This document shows positions 45,662 to 55,900 of a DNA stretch of 57,187 bases, piece by piece. The stretch comes from CAVRUD01 sp963849635 (GTDB taxonomy: Bacteria > Chloroflexota > Chloroflexia > Thermomicrobiales > UBA6265), in NCBI GenBank assembly GCA_963849635.1, contig CAWKIA010000011.1, positions 1 through 57,187 of the forward strand, read 5' to 3'. Position 1 is the first letter of the stretch. Each line of letters begins with the position of its first letter. The notes beneath the pieces were generated by a model. The model was not told where the DNA came from and ran no database searches. It was given only the letters and a program-made list of their open reading frames with translations. Made by a program: the position numbers and the translations under genes.

Positions 45662-46030
45662 ATGAAGTACACCCGCGTGTACGCCGACGAGACCAGCGAG
45701 TCGCACTACGAGGACGTCGAGGTCGCGCTGACTCTCGTCGACTTCTCCCCGCCGACGCCGCCGGTGAACCTGTCGGCGGTAACCCCGGCCGCCGGGGTCG
45801 CCTTCGTGTCGATTCCGCCCGGTTGGGTCGGCGACTGGCACCCGACGCCGCGGCAGCAGTTTTTCTTCTTCCTAGCGGGCGAGGTCGAGGTCGAGGCGAG
45901 CGACGGCGAGGTACGGCGCCACGGCCCGGGGAGCGCGCTGCTGGTCGAAGACACGACCGGCAAGGGGCACCGAAGCTGGGTGGTGGGCGACGGCGACGTC
46001 CTGGCCGCCGTGGTGCAGGTGGCGGACTGA
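45662..46030 (+). CDS. Small cupin-domain protein, copy A
   Basis: 122 residues: MKYTRVYADETSESHYEDVE, VAFVSIPPGWVGDWHPTPRQQFFFFLAGEVEVEASDGEVR, PGSALLVEDTTGKGHRSWVV. The cupin barrel with W-H-P-x-P-x-x-Q and G-x-G-H-x-x-x-V metal-site motifs is clear. ACAGGAGAGG precedes the ATG. Copy B at 50531-50899 has the same length with many substitutions, while the leader and first codons are almost unchanged. Enzymatic or sensory role unknown. Confidence 0.82.
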   Translation: MKYTRVYADETSESHYEDVEVALTLVDFSPPTPPVNLSAVTPAAGVAFVSIPPGWVGDWHPTPRQQFFFFLAGEVEVEASDGEVRRHGPGSALLVEDTTGKGHRSWVVGDGDVLAAVVQVAD

Positions 46031-46376
46031 CGCGGATTCCCCTCCCTCGCCTTGGCTCCGGCGTGTGGTCCTGCTCAAAAGCCAAGTCGGAGCATCTTTT
46101 TCGGGCACGTGCACAGGAAGTCCGCGCCAAGGCCGAGCAACTCGGCCGTGCGCCGGTGGTTGGTGCGGATAGTGGAAAACCCGTGGAGGACATCGAGTGC
46201 GTCGGGATCCATGAACGCACGGTGGGCGATTTCGGCTAGATGGGTGGCAGACAGAACGACCCCCGCGAACGGGCCGAAGTATCGAGCACGCGGGCCGCCG
46301 TGCCAGACAGGTGGTTCCTCGCGCGTGACGCACACCGCACTACCGAATTGCGTCGAGGGTGTATCGAGACGCCGCA

Positions 46377-46451
46377 TTACCGGCGACGTGGTCGGCACGC
46401 GTTGCCGGGAGTCGTGTTCCGACGCGGACCGAGATCCTTCAGGTCGATCAT
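46377..46451 (-). pseudogene. Truncated MID-family gene (copy A)
   Basis: It starts MIDLKDLGPRRN and stops after 24 codons. The leader (GAGGAGACGGCC before ATG) is nearly the same as that of the complete MID gene at 52412-52675, and the position behind the regulator is also the same. The downstream sequence no longer resembles the other MID proteins, so the gene is probably broken. Confidence 0.5.
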
Positions 46452-46581
46452 GGCCGTCTCCTCTCGTGGTTCGCCCGGACCGGCCGGGCTGGGATCGGGG
46501 ATCACGGAGACAGCATGCCGTTCGGGCGGTGGGGCGGACATCGACCGGCTGACGGATTTCGTGGTGGGTCGTTGGGAGCGG

Positions 46582-46606
46582 GCCCATACGTATCTTACGT
46601 ACGGGC
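46582..46606 (-). terminator. Hairpin behind regulator A
   Basis: GCCCATACGTA and TACGTACGGGC pair with a single mismatch around TCT, 6 bp after the regulator stop (minus strand). A reduced version, the palindrome CCATACGTATGG at 52843-52854, lies at the equivalent place behind regulator B. Confidence 0.55.
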
Positions 46607-46611
46607 ACCGG

Positions 46612-49600
46612 TCAGTCGAGGAGCCCGTGCGTGGCCGCGTACGCCGCGGCCTCGGCCCGGGTGGAGACGTCGAGCTTCTCGAGGATATGCTGGACGTGGG
46701 TGCGCGCGGTCGCGCGGCTGATGAAGAGCGCCTCGGCGATGGCTGGGTTGGAGCGCCCGGCCGCGATCAGGCGCAGCACCTCGACCTCCCGCAGCGAAAG
46801 CCGGGGACCCGGCTCGACCGCGTTCGGCCGTGCCGCGATTCGGGCCAGCAGGGCATCGACGCGGGCGAGCATTGGCGCTGCCCCCAAGGGCTCACCGACG
46901 GCCCGGACCTCCGTCAGCAGCCGGGTTGCGTCGGAGGCACCGCCGGCGGCGACACGGAGTTCGGCCAGCGCCAGGAGGCACAGCGCCCGCTCGAAGGGCG
47001 CGGCGCAGGCCTCGGCCAACGCGACCGCCTCCTGGAGATGCTCCTCCGCCTCGTCCCAGTGCGCCGCATCGGTTGCGAGTTCACCGAGGAGCCGATGGGC
47101 CTCCAGGAGAGCCAGCGGCTGGTGCGGCGCGGTCGCCTCCGCCAAAGCTTCGGTTGCCGTTTGCCATGCACGGTCAGGATCGCCGGCGACCCGGTAGTAG
47201 CGTGCCCAGAGGAGCCGGCCATCCGCGCGCCATCGAACGGTGCTGCTCCAGTCCAGCCAGCGGTCGAGCCCCGCCAGCCACTCTGCTGCCGTCGGGAGAT
47301 CGTCGCCGTCCAGGGCCAGGTTGGCGCCCAGGCAAAGCAGCGCGATCGCAACCTGGAAGATCTGCTGTCCCGGCTCGGCGGCCGGCCCTAGTGGCAGCCC
47401 GGCCCGGACACTGGACCACGCCTCCGCCGGCTCGCCTCGCCACCGCGCGAGGGATCCGAGCCCGAGAAATGCGCGCGGTTGAAGGCTCTGGGCTCCAACG
47501 CCGTCCAGAAAGGTGCGCGCGAGTCGCTCCGCCTCTCCCCATGCGCCCTCTAGGAGCAGGACGTCAAGTTCGGCTCGGTAGGCCCATCGTTGGGACAGGA
47601 CCGGCACCCTCGTCCCGGCTTCCCGTAGCTCTGCGAGCAGGGACCGACGGGCGGCGGAATCGACCGTCCAATAGGGGAGAACGACGTCCACAAGTTCTTG
47701 ACCGACAGAGTATCCGACCAGGATGAGGTGGTCGATGGCCCGATAGGCGGCCAGCGCCCGCCGAAACCCCGCCCGCGCTGGCTCGGGGTGGCCCATGGTG
47801 GCCTCGGTCAACGCGACACCGGTCTCGGCGTCGGCGATCCCGGACAGCACCGCGGGATCGGGGCGATCCAGCCCCGCCACCTGGGCGAGGTACGCTTCTC
47901 CGATTTTCCGCGCCTCGACAAAGCGACCCGCCTGGGCCAAGAACGCGGCCAGCGTGCCGTGCCGGGGATTCATCGGTGCCTCGGCTTCTCGTGCGTGCGA
48001 CGGGATGGCATGGTGGCCGGGCCACACGTCCGCAACCCAGGTCGCGAGCGCGGGGTCGCGGCGGATGTGGTCCGGCGGCAGCGCGTCGAGCGCCTCCGCA
48101 CCGGCCGTCATCGCCGCCAGGCCGCGCTTCGGATCGCCCGCATAGGACATGACGGATCCGCGGTCGAATAGGGCGTACGCGGCCAGCACGGGATCACCGA
48201 TCGCGCGCGCGACGCGCTCGGCCTCCTCAAGGTAGGCGAGTCCCTGGGCGGGTTCAACCGTACGCAGCAGTCGGCCGATTCGATAGAGCAGCCAGCCGCG
48301 CTCGACAGCCCGTGTCGCGTCGCCCTCCATGAGTGCCACCGCCGCCACGAAGCGGTCCCGCGCCGTCAGCAAGGCGTACGCGCTCTGGGCACGCTCCCCC
48401 GCCAACACCAGCCAGTCGACCGCCCGCGCGTCCCCGGCGCGCCGAAAGTGGTCGGCGACCGCGTCGGGATCGGCCCCCGACGCCTCCGCCAGCACCTCGG
48501 CCACCAGCCGGTGCCAGACCCGTCGCCGGGGCGGCAGGACGCCCTCGTAGAGCACTTCCCGCACCAGCGCGTGGGCGAACTCGACCTCGGACCCATCGTC
48601 TCCGGCCACGAGCAGATGAGCTTCGACCGCCCGCTCCACGGTCAGGAGGAGGTCTCCTTCGCTCATCCCGCCGACGATCCGCCAGGTATCGAGTGGCACC
48701 CGTTGCCCAACTACCGAGGCCACCGCCAGGTGGTCCCGCGCCATCTCGCCGAGCCGCGCCAGCCGCCCCTCGACGACCTGCTGCAGCAGGGCAGGCACGC
48801 GCACCCGCTCCAGGTTGCCCAGCACCCAGTGCGGATCCCCTGGGCGGAGCACGCGCTCCTCCTCCAGGCTGCGGAGCAGTTCCTGGGCGTAGAACGGGTT
48901 CCCCTCTGCGGAGTGCAGCACATAGGCGACGAGATGCGTCTTCCGCCTCCGGCGGCAACGGATATCGGCTCGCGACGAGTTCCCGCACCGCGGCGTCGTC
49001 CAGGCGTCGCAGATCGAGCCGCTCGGTGGGCGCTTCCCGCACAAGCGTCGGCAGTAGTTGGGCGAGGGGATGGCGCCGGGTCAGCTCGTCGGCCCGGTAG
49101 GTGGCGACCAGCAGCAGTGGAAGGGCGGCCAGGTGCCGGGCAAGATAGCGGAGCAGGTCGAGGCTACCCGGATCGGCCCAGTGCAAGTCCTCCAGCACCG
49201 CAACCACGGGGCGAGTCGCGGTGACGGCGGCGAGGAGGTCGTGAACCTGGCGGAAGAGGGCCGTCTCGCCGCCGGGCTCGGGGACGCCGGTATCGGTCAG
49301 GGCGGCGGGAAGCGGAGGAATCCCGTCGCCAGACGGGAGGCGGGCCAGCAGCTCGCGCCAGGGACCGTAGGGCGGGGTCGCGCTGAGGTCGTAGCAACTG
49401 CCGATCAGGAAGGCGGCGCCGTGACGCGGCCGCCTCGGCCGTGAAGGCGCGGACGAGGGCCGTCTTGCCGATACCGGCTTCGCCACCGACCAGCACCAGA
49501 CAGCCCTGGCCAGCCGTCGGCAGCGGCCAAGAGCGCGCCGAGTCGCTGCTCCTCCCGCTTCGCGCCCGACCAGGCCGGATGGCAGGAAGGACCGAGCCGG

Positions 49601-49651
49601 GGAAGACGAGAAGGGCGAGGACACGGCCGCGGCACCTCCGTGATTTGGCAT
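46612..49651 (-). CDS. MalT/LuxR-type STAND ATPase regulator A, four frameshifts near the N-terminus
   Basis: The last 800 codons are continuous. HLVAYVLHSAEGNPFYAQELL, then RVPALLQQVVEGRLARLG, EFAHALVREVLYEGVLPPRR, TPR-like helices and the LuxR HTH (LSLREVEVLRLIAAGRSNPA, ISRATARTHVQHILEKLDV). The ATPase part is split: start MPNHGGAAAVSSPF at 49651, GREREEQRLGALLAA after an extra base near 49560, Walker A LVLVGGEAGIGKTALV, YDLSATPPYGPWRELL, Walker B VAVLEDLHWADPGSLDLL, ATYRADELTRRHPL. Breaks lie near 49560, 49525, 49430 and 48940. Copy B breaks near the 49525 and 48940 equivalents too. rtcB lies upstream on the same strand. Confidence 0.8.
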
Positions 49652-49753
49652 GTGAGATGAATGATACCGTGTGGTCTTGGTCCGCCGTTGGGCGCCTCCG
49701 GTTCCTTTGCATCGGCGGCGGTGGTGGGAACCGCTAACGGAACGCCATGGCGG

Positions 49754-49773
49754 AGGAATGCCCGGGCATTCCT
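49754..49773 (-). terminator. Palindromic hairpin between rtcB fragment and regulator A
   Basis: AGGAATGCCCGGGCATTCCT is a perfect 20-bp palindrome. At the same place in copy B the sequence is AGGAGTGCCCGGGCACTCCT (56065-56084), a paired change that keeps the stem. It lies 17 bp behind the rtcB stop, so it is a probable rtcB terminator or attenuator of the regulator gene. Confidence 0.75.
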
Positions 49774-49789
49774 GCGCCTGACCCGCTTG

Positions 49790-50139
49790 TCAGTCCTCCT
49801 TGGCCCGACTGTCCCCCTTGAGAGTGATCAGGGGGCGGAGCGTGTGGACAACAGCGACCAGATCGCGCTGGCGGCCGATGACGGTTTCGATGTCTTTGTA
49901 TGCTCCCGGGGCCTCGTCCAGATAGGAGCGAGAGGCACGCGAGAACGTTCCGGACAGCGAGGCGGCGAAGTCGGCCTCGGAGATGGCCTTCTTGGCGGCA
50001 TTGCGGCCCATGCGCCGTCCTGCCCCGTGGGAGCAGGAGGAAAAACTCTCTGTGTTGCCCCTCCCGCGGACGATGTACGACGGCGAGCCCATCGAGCCGG
50101 GGATGATGCCCAGCTCGCCCGGCGGCGCTGGTCGCCCCC
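49790..50139 (-). pseudogene. rtcB 3' fragment (duplicated)
   Basis: About 115 codons equal to the C-terminus of the RtcB at 56112-57187: GIIPGSMGSPSYIVRGRGNT, SCSHGAGRRMGRNAAKKAI, TVIGRQRDLVAVVHTLRPLI, ending AKED. Homology stops at 50139 and is joined, after two extra bases, to the 3' part of hxlR. It lacks the metal-binding N-terminal half and is not functional. Confidence 0.92.
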
Positions 50140-50141
50140 AT

Positions 50142-50322
50142 AAAGGGACTGGAGCTGAAGCCGGTCATCATCGCCCTGACCGAATGGGGCGACAAATGGG
50201 TGCAGCCCGGCCCGGTCGTCTTCCAGAACAGGGCCGACGGCCAGCCGGTCGAGCTGCGCCTGCGGGGCGCCGGCGACGACGCTCAGGTCGCCGTTGCCGA
50301 TGTCGTCGCCCGGCGGCGCTGA
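50142..50322 (+). pseudogene. hxlR 3' fragment (duplicated)
   Basis: The last 60 codons of the HxlR gene (KGLELKPVIIALTEWGDKW, GPVVFQNRADGQPVELRLRG, ending ARRR) nearly identical to 45274-45454. The 5' two thirds are missing. This is the left end of duplicate block B. Confidence 0.92.
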
Positions 50323-50530
50323 ACTATCTTATCAAGCGCTCCGAGCGGCATCGACGAAAAGAACGCTCTCCGCCCGACGCCGATCCTCCACCTGAGCCAA
50401 GACCAACTAGCCACCCGTGCCGTACACCCGGCCCACGCTCCGGGCAATACGGCGTTGACGGGCGAGACAAGATACGATGGCCCCCTACCACTCCATTCCA
50501 GTTGCGATCTTCACAGGAGAGGGTCAGGCC

Positions 50531-50899
50531 ATGAAGTACACCCGCGTGTACGCCGACGATGCCGGGGAATCGCACTACCAGGATCTAGAGGACGAACTGA
50601 CCGTCCGGGACTACGCCCCGCCCGCCCCGCCGTTTTTCCTCTCCTCGCCGTCGGCGGCCACCGGCGTCGCCTTCGCCCGGTTCCCGGCCGGTTGGGACGG
50701 CGACTGGCACCCGACCCCGCGGCGGCAGTACTTCATCTTCCTCACCGGCGCGTTCGAGGGCGAAACGAGCGACGGGGACCGCCGCAGTCACGGCCCGGGG
50801 AGCGCGGTTCTGCTCGAGGACACGACGGGCAAGGGGCACCGCGCCCGGGTGGTAGGCAACGAGGACGTGCTGGCCGCGGTGGTGCACCTGCCGGACTGA
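50531..50899 (+). CDS. Small cupin-domain protein, copy B
   Basis: 122 residues: MKYTRVYADDAGESHYQDLE, VAFARFPAGWDGDWHPTPRRQYFIFLTGAFEGETSDGDRR, PGSAVLLEDTTGKGHRARVV. It aligns without gaps to copy A but differs at many residues in the middle, while the cupin motifs W-H-P-x-P and GKGH are kept. Leader and ribosome binding site (CAGGAGAGGGTCAGGCC) are identical to copy A. The frame is intact, so it is likely functional. Confidence 0.8.
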   Translation: MKYTRVYADDAGESHYQDLEDELTVRDYAPPAPPFFLSSPSAATGVAFARFPAGWDGDWHPTPRRQYFIFLTGAFEGETSDGDRRSHGPGSAVLLEDTTGKGHRARVVGNEDVLAAVVHLPD

Positions 50900-51332
50900 C
50901 GCGGATACCGCTTCTTTACTTCGCCTTGACTCCGGTGTGCGGTCCTACTCAGAAGCCAAGTCGGTCTAATTGATCATTTGTGTCCCCTCTCGTCGTTCTG
51001 CTCGGCCGACCGCATCCGATCGGGACGAGAACAGCATGGCGGACCGCATCGCGACAGACATCGGACGGTGTACGCATTGCGGGGTCGTATTTCCTGAGCA
51101 TGCGGGGCACGGAGGGAGCGTACGTCGCCGGCGGGGGTGGAATCTGCCAAGATCACCCCCATTCAACCTTGGCTCGATAACGGCGATCACGCGCCGAGGG
51201 ACGCCGTGTTCCGGGCGCTGGGGGCGCGGCGGATCTCACGACCCCCTGTTCTGGGACTCCGCGGGGGTCGGCTGCGCGGCCCCCCGCAGTTCGTGGCGTC
51301 GGAGTAATCCGTCCACGACCCCTGGTCTCCCC
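50900..51332. other. Spacer with MID-leader repeat R1
   Basis: 50900-50967 matches 46031-46100 behind cupin A. From 50968 it matches the DNA in front of the complete MID gene (52676-52840). The minus strand gives GAGAGGGGACACAA, ATGATCAAT and TAG, a MID start that is cut after three codons. 51170-51332 shows no gene. Confidence 0.5.
50968..51150 (-). repeat. Direct repeat R1 (MID leader)
   Basis: It resembles 52672-52840 (R2) over about 170 bp, including GACATCGGACGGTG and GGTCGTATTTCC in the same order. R1 and R2 flank the O-methyltransferase and MID genes. Confidence 0.65.
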
Positions 51333-52359
51333 TCAGGCCCGCGTCGCCTCGATCACGCCGAACGGCGAGTGCGTCGGGATGACCCGCTCCAGCCGGAAGC
51401 CCGCCGTCCTGGAGGAGCCGCCGGTACTCCTCTTCCGTGCGCTCCCGCCCGCTGAGCAGGACCAGCATGTTCAGGTCCATCGCCTGCGCCGGGCTCGGCC
51501 GGTTGTCCGCCGGCACCACCATCTCGACCAGCAGCAGCTTGCCGCCCGGGGCGAGGGCGCGATGGCAGTTGGGCAGCAGCCGTGTCGCCCGCTCGTCGTC
51601 CCAGTCGTGGACGATCTGCTTGAGCAGGTGCAGGTCGGCCCCCTCCGGCACCGCCTCGAAGAAGTCTCCGCTCACCAGCTCGCACCGCTCCGCGAGCCCC
51701 TGCGCCGCGATGGCGTCCTCAGCCGTCGCGATGACGTGGGGCAGGTCGAACAGGATCCCCCGCGCGGCCGGGTTGGCCCGCAGGACCGCGGCCAGCAGGA
51801 CCCCGTGCGCCCCCCCGACGTCCGCCACCGTCCGCACCGCGGAGAAATCGTAGACGCGCACCAGCTCGCCTGCGGCCAGGGCCGAAAGGTTGCCCATCGC
51901 CGCGTTGAAGTAGCCCGCCTCCTCCGGGTTCTGCGCGTACCAGTCGAACAGCTCCATCCCGAGCGCTTCGCGCGCCATGGGCTGGCCGGAGCGGACGCTC
52001 TCGAGAGCCGCCCCCAGGGCAGCCAGTGCCCGGGCGCGGTTTCGGTGATCGCGAAGTTGCGGACCGAGCCGGGCGCGTCCGAGCGCAACGTCTCGCCGAG
52101 CGGGGTCAGCCCGAAGGCGCCGGGGGCGACCTCCGCGAAGACGCCGAGGCTGGCCAGCAGCCGCAGCACCCGGTAGAGGGCCTGCGGATCCGCGCCGACG
52201 GCGCGGGCGAGCTCGTCGCTGGTGCGCGGGCCGTCGCCGAGCTGGTCGGCGACCCCGAGCTGGGCGACGACGCCGACGGCCTGGCTGGTCCAGTAGCCGG
52301 TGATCAGGCCCATCATCGCGGCGGGCGGGGGGACGTCGTGTTCAGGTTCCTGCGGTCAT
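51333..52359 (-). pseudogene. O-methyltransferase (COMT/AcetylserotoninOMT type), about three frameshifts
   Basis: The dimerisation domain reads MMGLITGYWTSQAVGVVAQLGVAD then LGDGPRTSDELARAVGADPQ. Then comes the SAM domain: ALGMELFDWYAQNPEEAGYFNAAMG, VADVGGAHGVLLAAVLRANP (motif I), LFDLPHVI, LVSGDFFEAVPEGADLHLLKQIVHDWDDE (catalytic-His region), APGGKLLLVEMVVP, and after a late shift FGVIEATRA with stop at 51333. Frame changes lie near 52345, 52000 and 51400. With the first one corrected the gene starts at 52359 (AGGAG upstream). These enzymes methylate hydroxyls of polyketide or aromatic compounds. It is only present in block B. Confidence 0.8.
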
Positions 52360-52411
52360 GTGGTACTCCTGTGCGCTTCCGGCTTACCGTCGGTTGGGTG
52401 CCTGCGGTGCG

Positions 52412-52675
52412 CTATGCGCCGTCGGCAGGATGGGCGACGGCTCCCTGGAGCCGGGCATAACGGTGGAATCCGGCCGGCACGACGCGGAGATGGGCGGCCC
52501 GGCGCGGACGACGACCCGCGACCGATCGAGAACCGAAACGACCCGAGAGCGGCCATTCGCGCTCCGCTCGCGGCGCACCGGCGTCCCCTCCCGCATCCAC
52601 GTTTCCTCGGTCGACGCGCTTGATCCGCGTCAGGTGCTCCGCCAGCCTATTGTCCATCTCCGTCAGGTCGATCAT
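52412..52675 (-). CDS. Small MID-family protein of unknown function (copy B)
   Basis: 87 residues: MIDLTEMDNRLAEHLTRIKR, then VDRGNVDAGG and an Arg-rich tail. GAGGAG precedes the ATG. The N-terminus aligns with the MID protein at 14940 (MIDVTPLDVRFAEHERRVDR). It lies behind regulator B on the same strand. The tail after about residue 28 may be frameshifted, as it does not align. Confidence 0.5.
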   Translation of the reverse strand: MIDLTEMDNRLAEHLTRIKRVDRGNVDAGGDAGAPRAEREWPLSGRFGSRSVAGRRPRRAAHLRVVPAGFHRYARLQGAVAHPADGA

Positions 52676-52840
52676 GGCCGTCTCCTCTCGTCGTTTGCCC
52701 GAGTGTCCGACTCGACTGGAACGGGATCATCATGGCGGACCAGATCCCGGCGGACATCGGACGGTGGACGCATCGCGAGGTCGTATTTCCCGCACATCGT
52801 TGGCAGGGCAGGGTCGTACGGCGCCGGCCCAGGCCCGCGG
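52676..52840 (-). repeat. Direct repeat R2 (MID leader)
   Basis: Leader of the complete MID gene, between it and the stop of regulator B. It is similar to R1 at 50968-51150. It contains the palindrome CCATACGTATGG just beyond its end (52843-52854). Confidence 0.6.
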
Positions 52841-52902
52841 CGCCATACGTATGGTCCGGACGCGATGCGTATCGAAGCGGGGACGCGGGAGGGGCCGGCG
52901 GG

Positions 52903-55900
52903 TCAGATCAGGCCGCGGCGGACGGCCAAGGCGACCGCCTCCGCCCGTCCCTCCACCCCGAGCTTGGCGAAGATATGGGTCAGGTGGGTGGTGACGGTAC
53001 GCGGGCTGACGAAGAGGGCCCCGGCGATCTCGGGGTTCGACCGCCCCGCCGCGACCAGTCGTAGCACCTCAACCTCCCGCGCCGAGAGCCGGGGCCCGGC
53101 GTCGACTGCGGCTGGCCGCGCGGCCAGCCGGGCGGCGAGGGCGTCGGCGCGGGCGAGCAGCGGCGCCGCGCCCAGCGGCTCGCCGACGGCGCGGACCTCC
53201 GCCAGCAGCCGGGTCGCCTCCGGGATCTTGCCCTCGGCGGCGCGGAGGTCGGCCAGCGCCAGCAACGTCAGCGCCCGCTCGAACGGTGCGGCGCAGGCGT
53301 CCGCCAGCGCGAGCGACGCGCAGAGGTGCGACTCTGCCTCCTCCCAGTGCGAGTTCTCGGTCCCGATCTCGCCGAGGAGCCGGTGGGCCGCCAGCAGCGC
53401 CAGGGGCTGGTGCGGCGCGGTCGCCAGCGCCACGGCCTCGGTTCCTTGCTCCCGGGCGCGGTCGGGGTCGCCGGCCACGCGGTGGTAACGCGCCCAGAGC
53501 CGTCGCCCCTCGGCCTGCCCACGCACGGCGCCGCTCCAGGCCAGCCAGGCATCGTGCGCCGCCAGCCAGGCGCTGGCCGCCGGCAGGTCCCCGGCATCCA
53601 GGGCGAGGTCGGCGGCCAGGCGCTGGACGGCGGTCGCGTACCGGAACGGGTAGCTCCCGGGCTCGGCGGCGAGCCCCCGCGGCAGCACGGCGGTGAGGTG
53701 GCCCCACGCCTCCGCCGGGTCGCCTCGCCACCGGGCAAGGACCGCGAGGCCGACCAGGGGCTGCAGGCGGTGGAGGGGATGCGCGGTGAAGGCGGCGTGG
53801 GTCAGCCGGTCCGCCTCGGCCCACGCGCCCTCGACAACGAGCACGTCCATGTCGTGCAACCGGACATCCGCCAGGGATACCACCGCACCGCCCGCCCGGG
53901 CCAGGTCAAGCACGTAGGAGGCATGCGCGTCGCGCGCCTCCGCGACGAGGGCTCGCCGCGCCGCGACGTCCGTGGTGTAATAGGGCAGCACGACCTCCGT
54001 CAGCTCGAAGCCGAGGGCGAGTCCGACAACGAAGTGGTGGTCGATCGCGCGAAACGCCGCCTGTGCCCGCCGCCACGCCGCCCGCGCCGCCGTCGGGTGC
54101 CCCAGCGCGGCCTCGGCCAACGCCACGGCAAACTCCGCCTCGCCGATCCCCGACACCGCCAGCGCGTCGGGGCGGTCCGTCCCCGCCGCCTGGGCCAGGT
54201 AGGCCTCCCCCATGGCCCGCGCCTCGGCGAAGCGTCCGGTGTGCCCCAGCCACGAGGCCAGCGTGCCTCGCCGCGCGGTCAGCGCTCCCGTGGCGGGCGG
54301 CGTGTCACCGGCGGCGTTCGGGACGCTCATGGCAGGCAGCGCGTCCGCGATCCATTCTCCGATCGCGGGGTCGGGGCGGGCCTGGTCCGCCGGCAGGGCC
54401 TCGAGGGCGGCGACCCCAGCCTCGAGCGATTCGACTCCGCGCTCCACCTGCGCCAGGATACACAGGAGAAGCCCGCGGTCGGCCAGCGCGTAGGCGGCCA
54501 GCAGCGGGTCGCCAATGGACCGCGCGATGCTCTCAGCCTTCTCGAGGTACTCCACCCCCTGACCCGGATCACTCAGGCGTAGCAGTCGGCCTAAGCGGTA
54601 GAGGAGCCAGCCGCGCTCGCTCGCCCGCGCCGCGTCGCCCTCCAGCAGCGCGACCGCCGCCGCAAAGCGGTCCCGCGCCGTCAGCCAGGCGTAGGCGCGG
54701 AGCGCCCGCTCCCCGGCCCGGACCAGCCAGGCGGCCGCCCGCGCGTCCCCGGCCTGGGCAAAGTGGTAGGCAACCGCGTCGGGATCGGGCGTCGGCAGGT
54801 CGGCGGTCGCCTCGGCCACCCGCCGGTGCCAGACCCGCCGCCGCGGCGGCAGGATGCCCTCGTAGAGCACCTCCCGCACCAGCGCGTGGGCAAACGCGAC
54901 CTGGGCCCCGTCGTTGTCGGCCGCGAGCAGCCGGGCCTCGACCGCCCGCTCGACCGTCTGGAGCATCTCGTCCTCGCCCAGCCCGCCGACCGTCTGCCAC
55001 ACGGCGAGCGGCACCCGCTGCCCGATCACCGAGGCCACCGCCAGCTGCTCGCGCGCGGCCTCGCCCAGCCGCGCCAGGCGCCCCTCGACGACCTGCCGTA
55101 GCAGCACCGGCACGCGCACCTGCTCCAGGTTGCCGAGCGTCCAGCGCGGTTCCCCCGGGCGGAGCACGCGCTCCTCCTCCAGGCTGCGGAGGAGTTCCTG
55201 GGCGTAAAACGGGTTGCCTTCGGCGATGCGCTCCAGGTAGGCGACGAGGCGCGCTCTGCCTCCGCGGGCAGCGGGTACCTGTCCTTGACCAGCGACCGTA
55301 GCGCGGCCTCGTCCAGGCGCCGCAGATCGAGCCGCTCGGCTGGCGACTCCCGCACGAGTGCCGGCAGCAGGTGGGCGAGGGGGTGGCGCCGGGTCAGTTC
55401 GTCGGCCCGGTAGGTGGCGACCAGCAGCAGTGGAAGGGCGGCCAGGGGCCGGACCGAGGTAGCGGAGCAGGTCGAGACTGGCCGGATCGGCCCAGTGCAG
55501 GTCCTCCAGCACGGCAACCACGGGACGAGTCGCGGCGACGGCGGCGAGGAGATCGTGGACCTGGCGGAAGAGGGCCGCCTCTCCGCCGGGCTCGGGGGCG
55601 CCGGCGTCGGTCAGAGCGGAGGGAAGTGGAGGAAGCCCGTCGCCGGACGGCAGGCGGGCCAGCAGCTCGCGCCAGGGACCGTAGGGCGGGGTGACGCTCA
55701 GGTCGTAGCAGCCGCCGATCAGGACGGCGGCGCCGTGCGCGGCCGCCTCGGCGGCGAGGGCGCGGACGAGGGCTGTCTTGCCGATGCCGGCTTCGCCACC
55801 GACCAGCACCAGACAGCCTTGGCCAGCCGTCGGAGGCGGCCAAGAGCGCGCCGAGTCTCTGCTCCTCCCGCTCACGCCCAACCAGGCCAGACGGCAGTAA

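Larger units (their letters stand above)
46031..46611. other. Spacer between cupin copy A and regulator A
   Basis: It contains 46031-46100 homologous to 50900-50967, then unique DNA. A minus-strand frame 46075-46340 reads PPVWHGGPRARYFGPFAGVV and LAEIAHRAFMDPDALDVLHG; it looks protein-like but was not recognised and has no clear start, so it may be a remnant. The MID leader and a short MID frame (46377-46451) follow, then the hairpin 46582-46606 next to the regulator stop. Confidence 0.35.

Noticed and set aside
50970..51455. Plus-strand frame beginning MADRIATDIGRCTHCGVVF (similar frame at 52733)
   Set aside because: The similarity to the other frame is explained by the R1/R2 non-coding repeat, the frames diverge afterwards, and no family was recognised.
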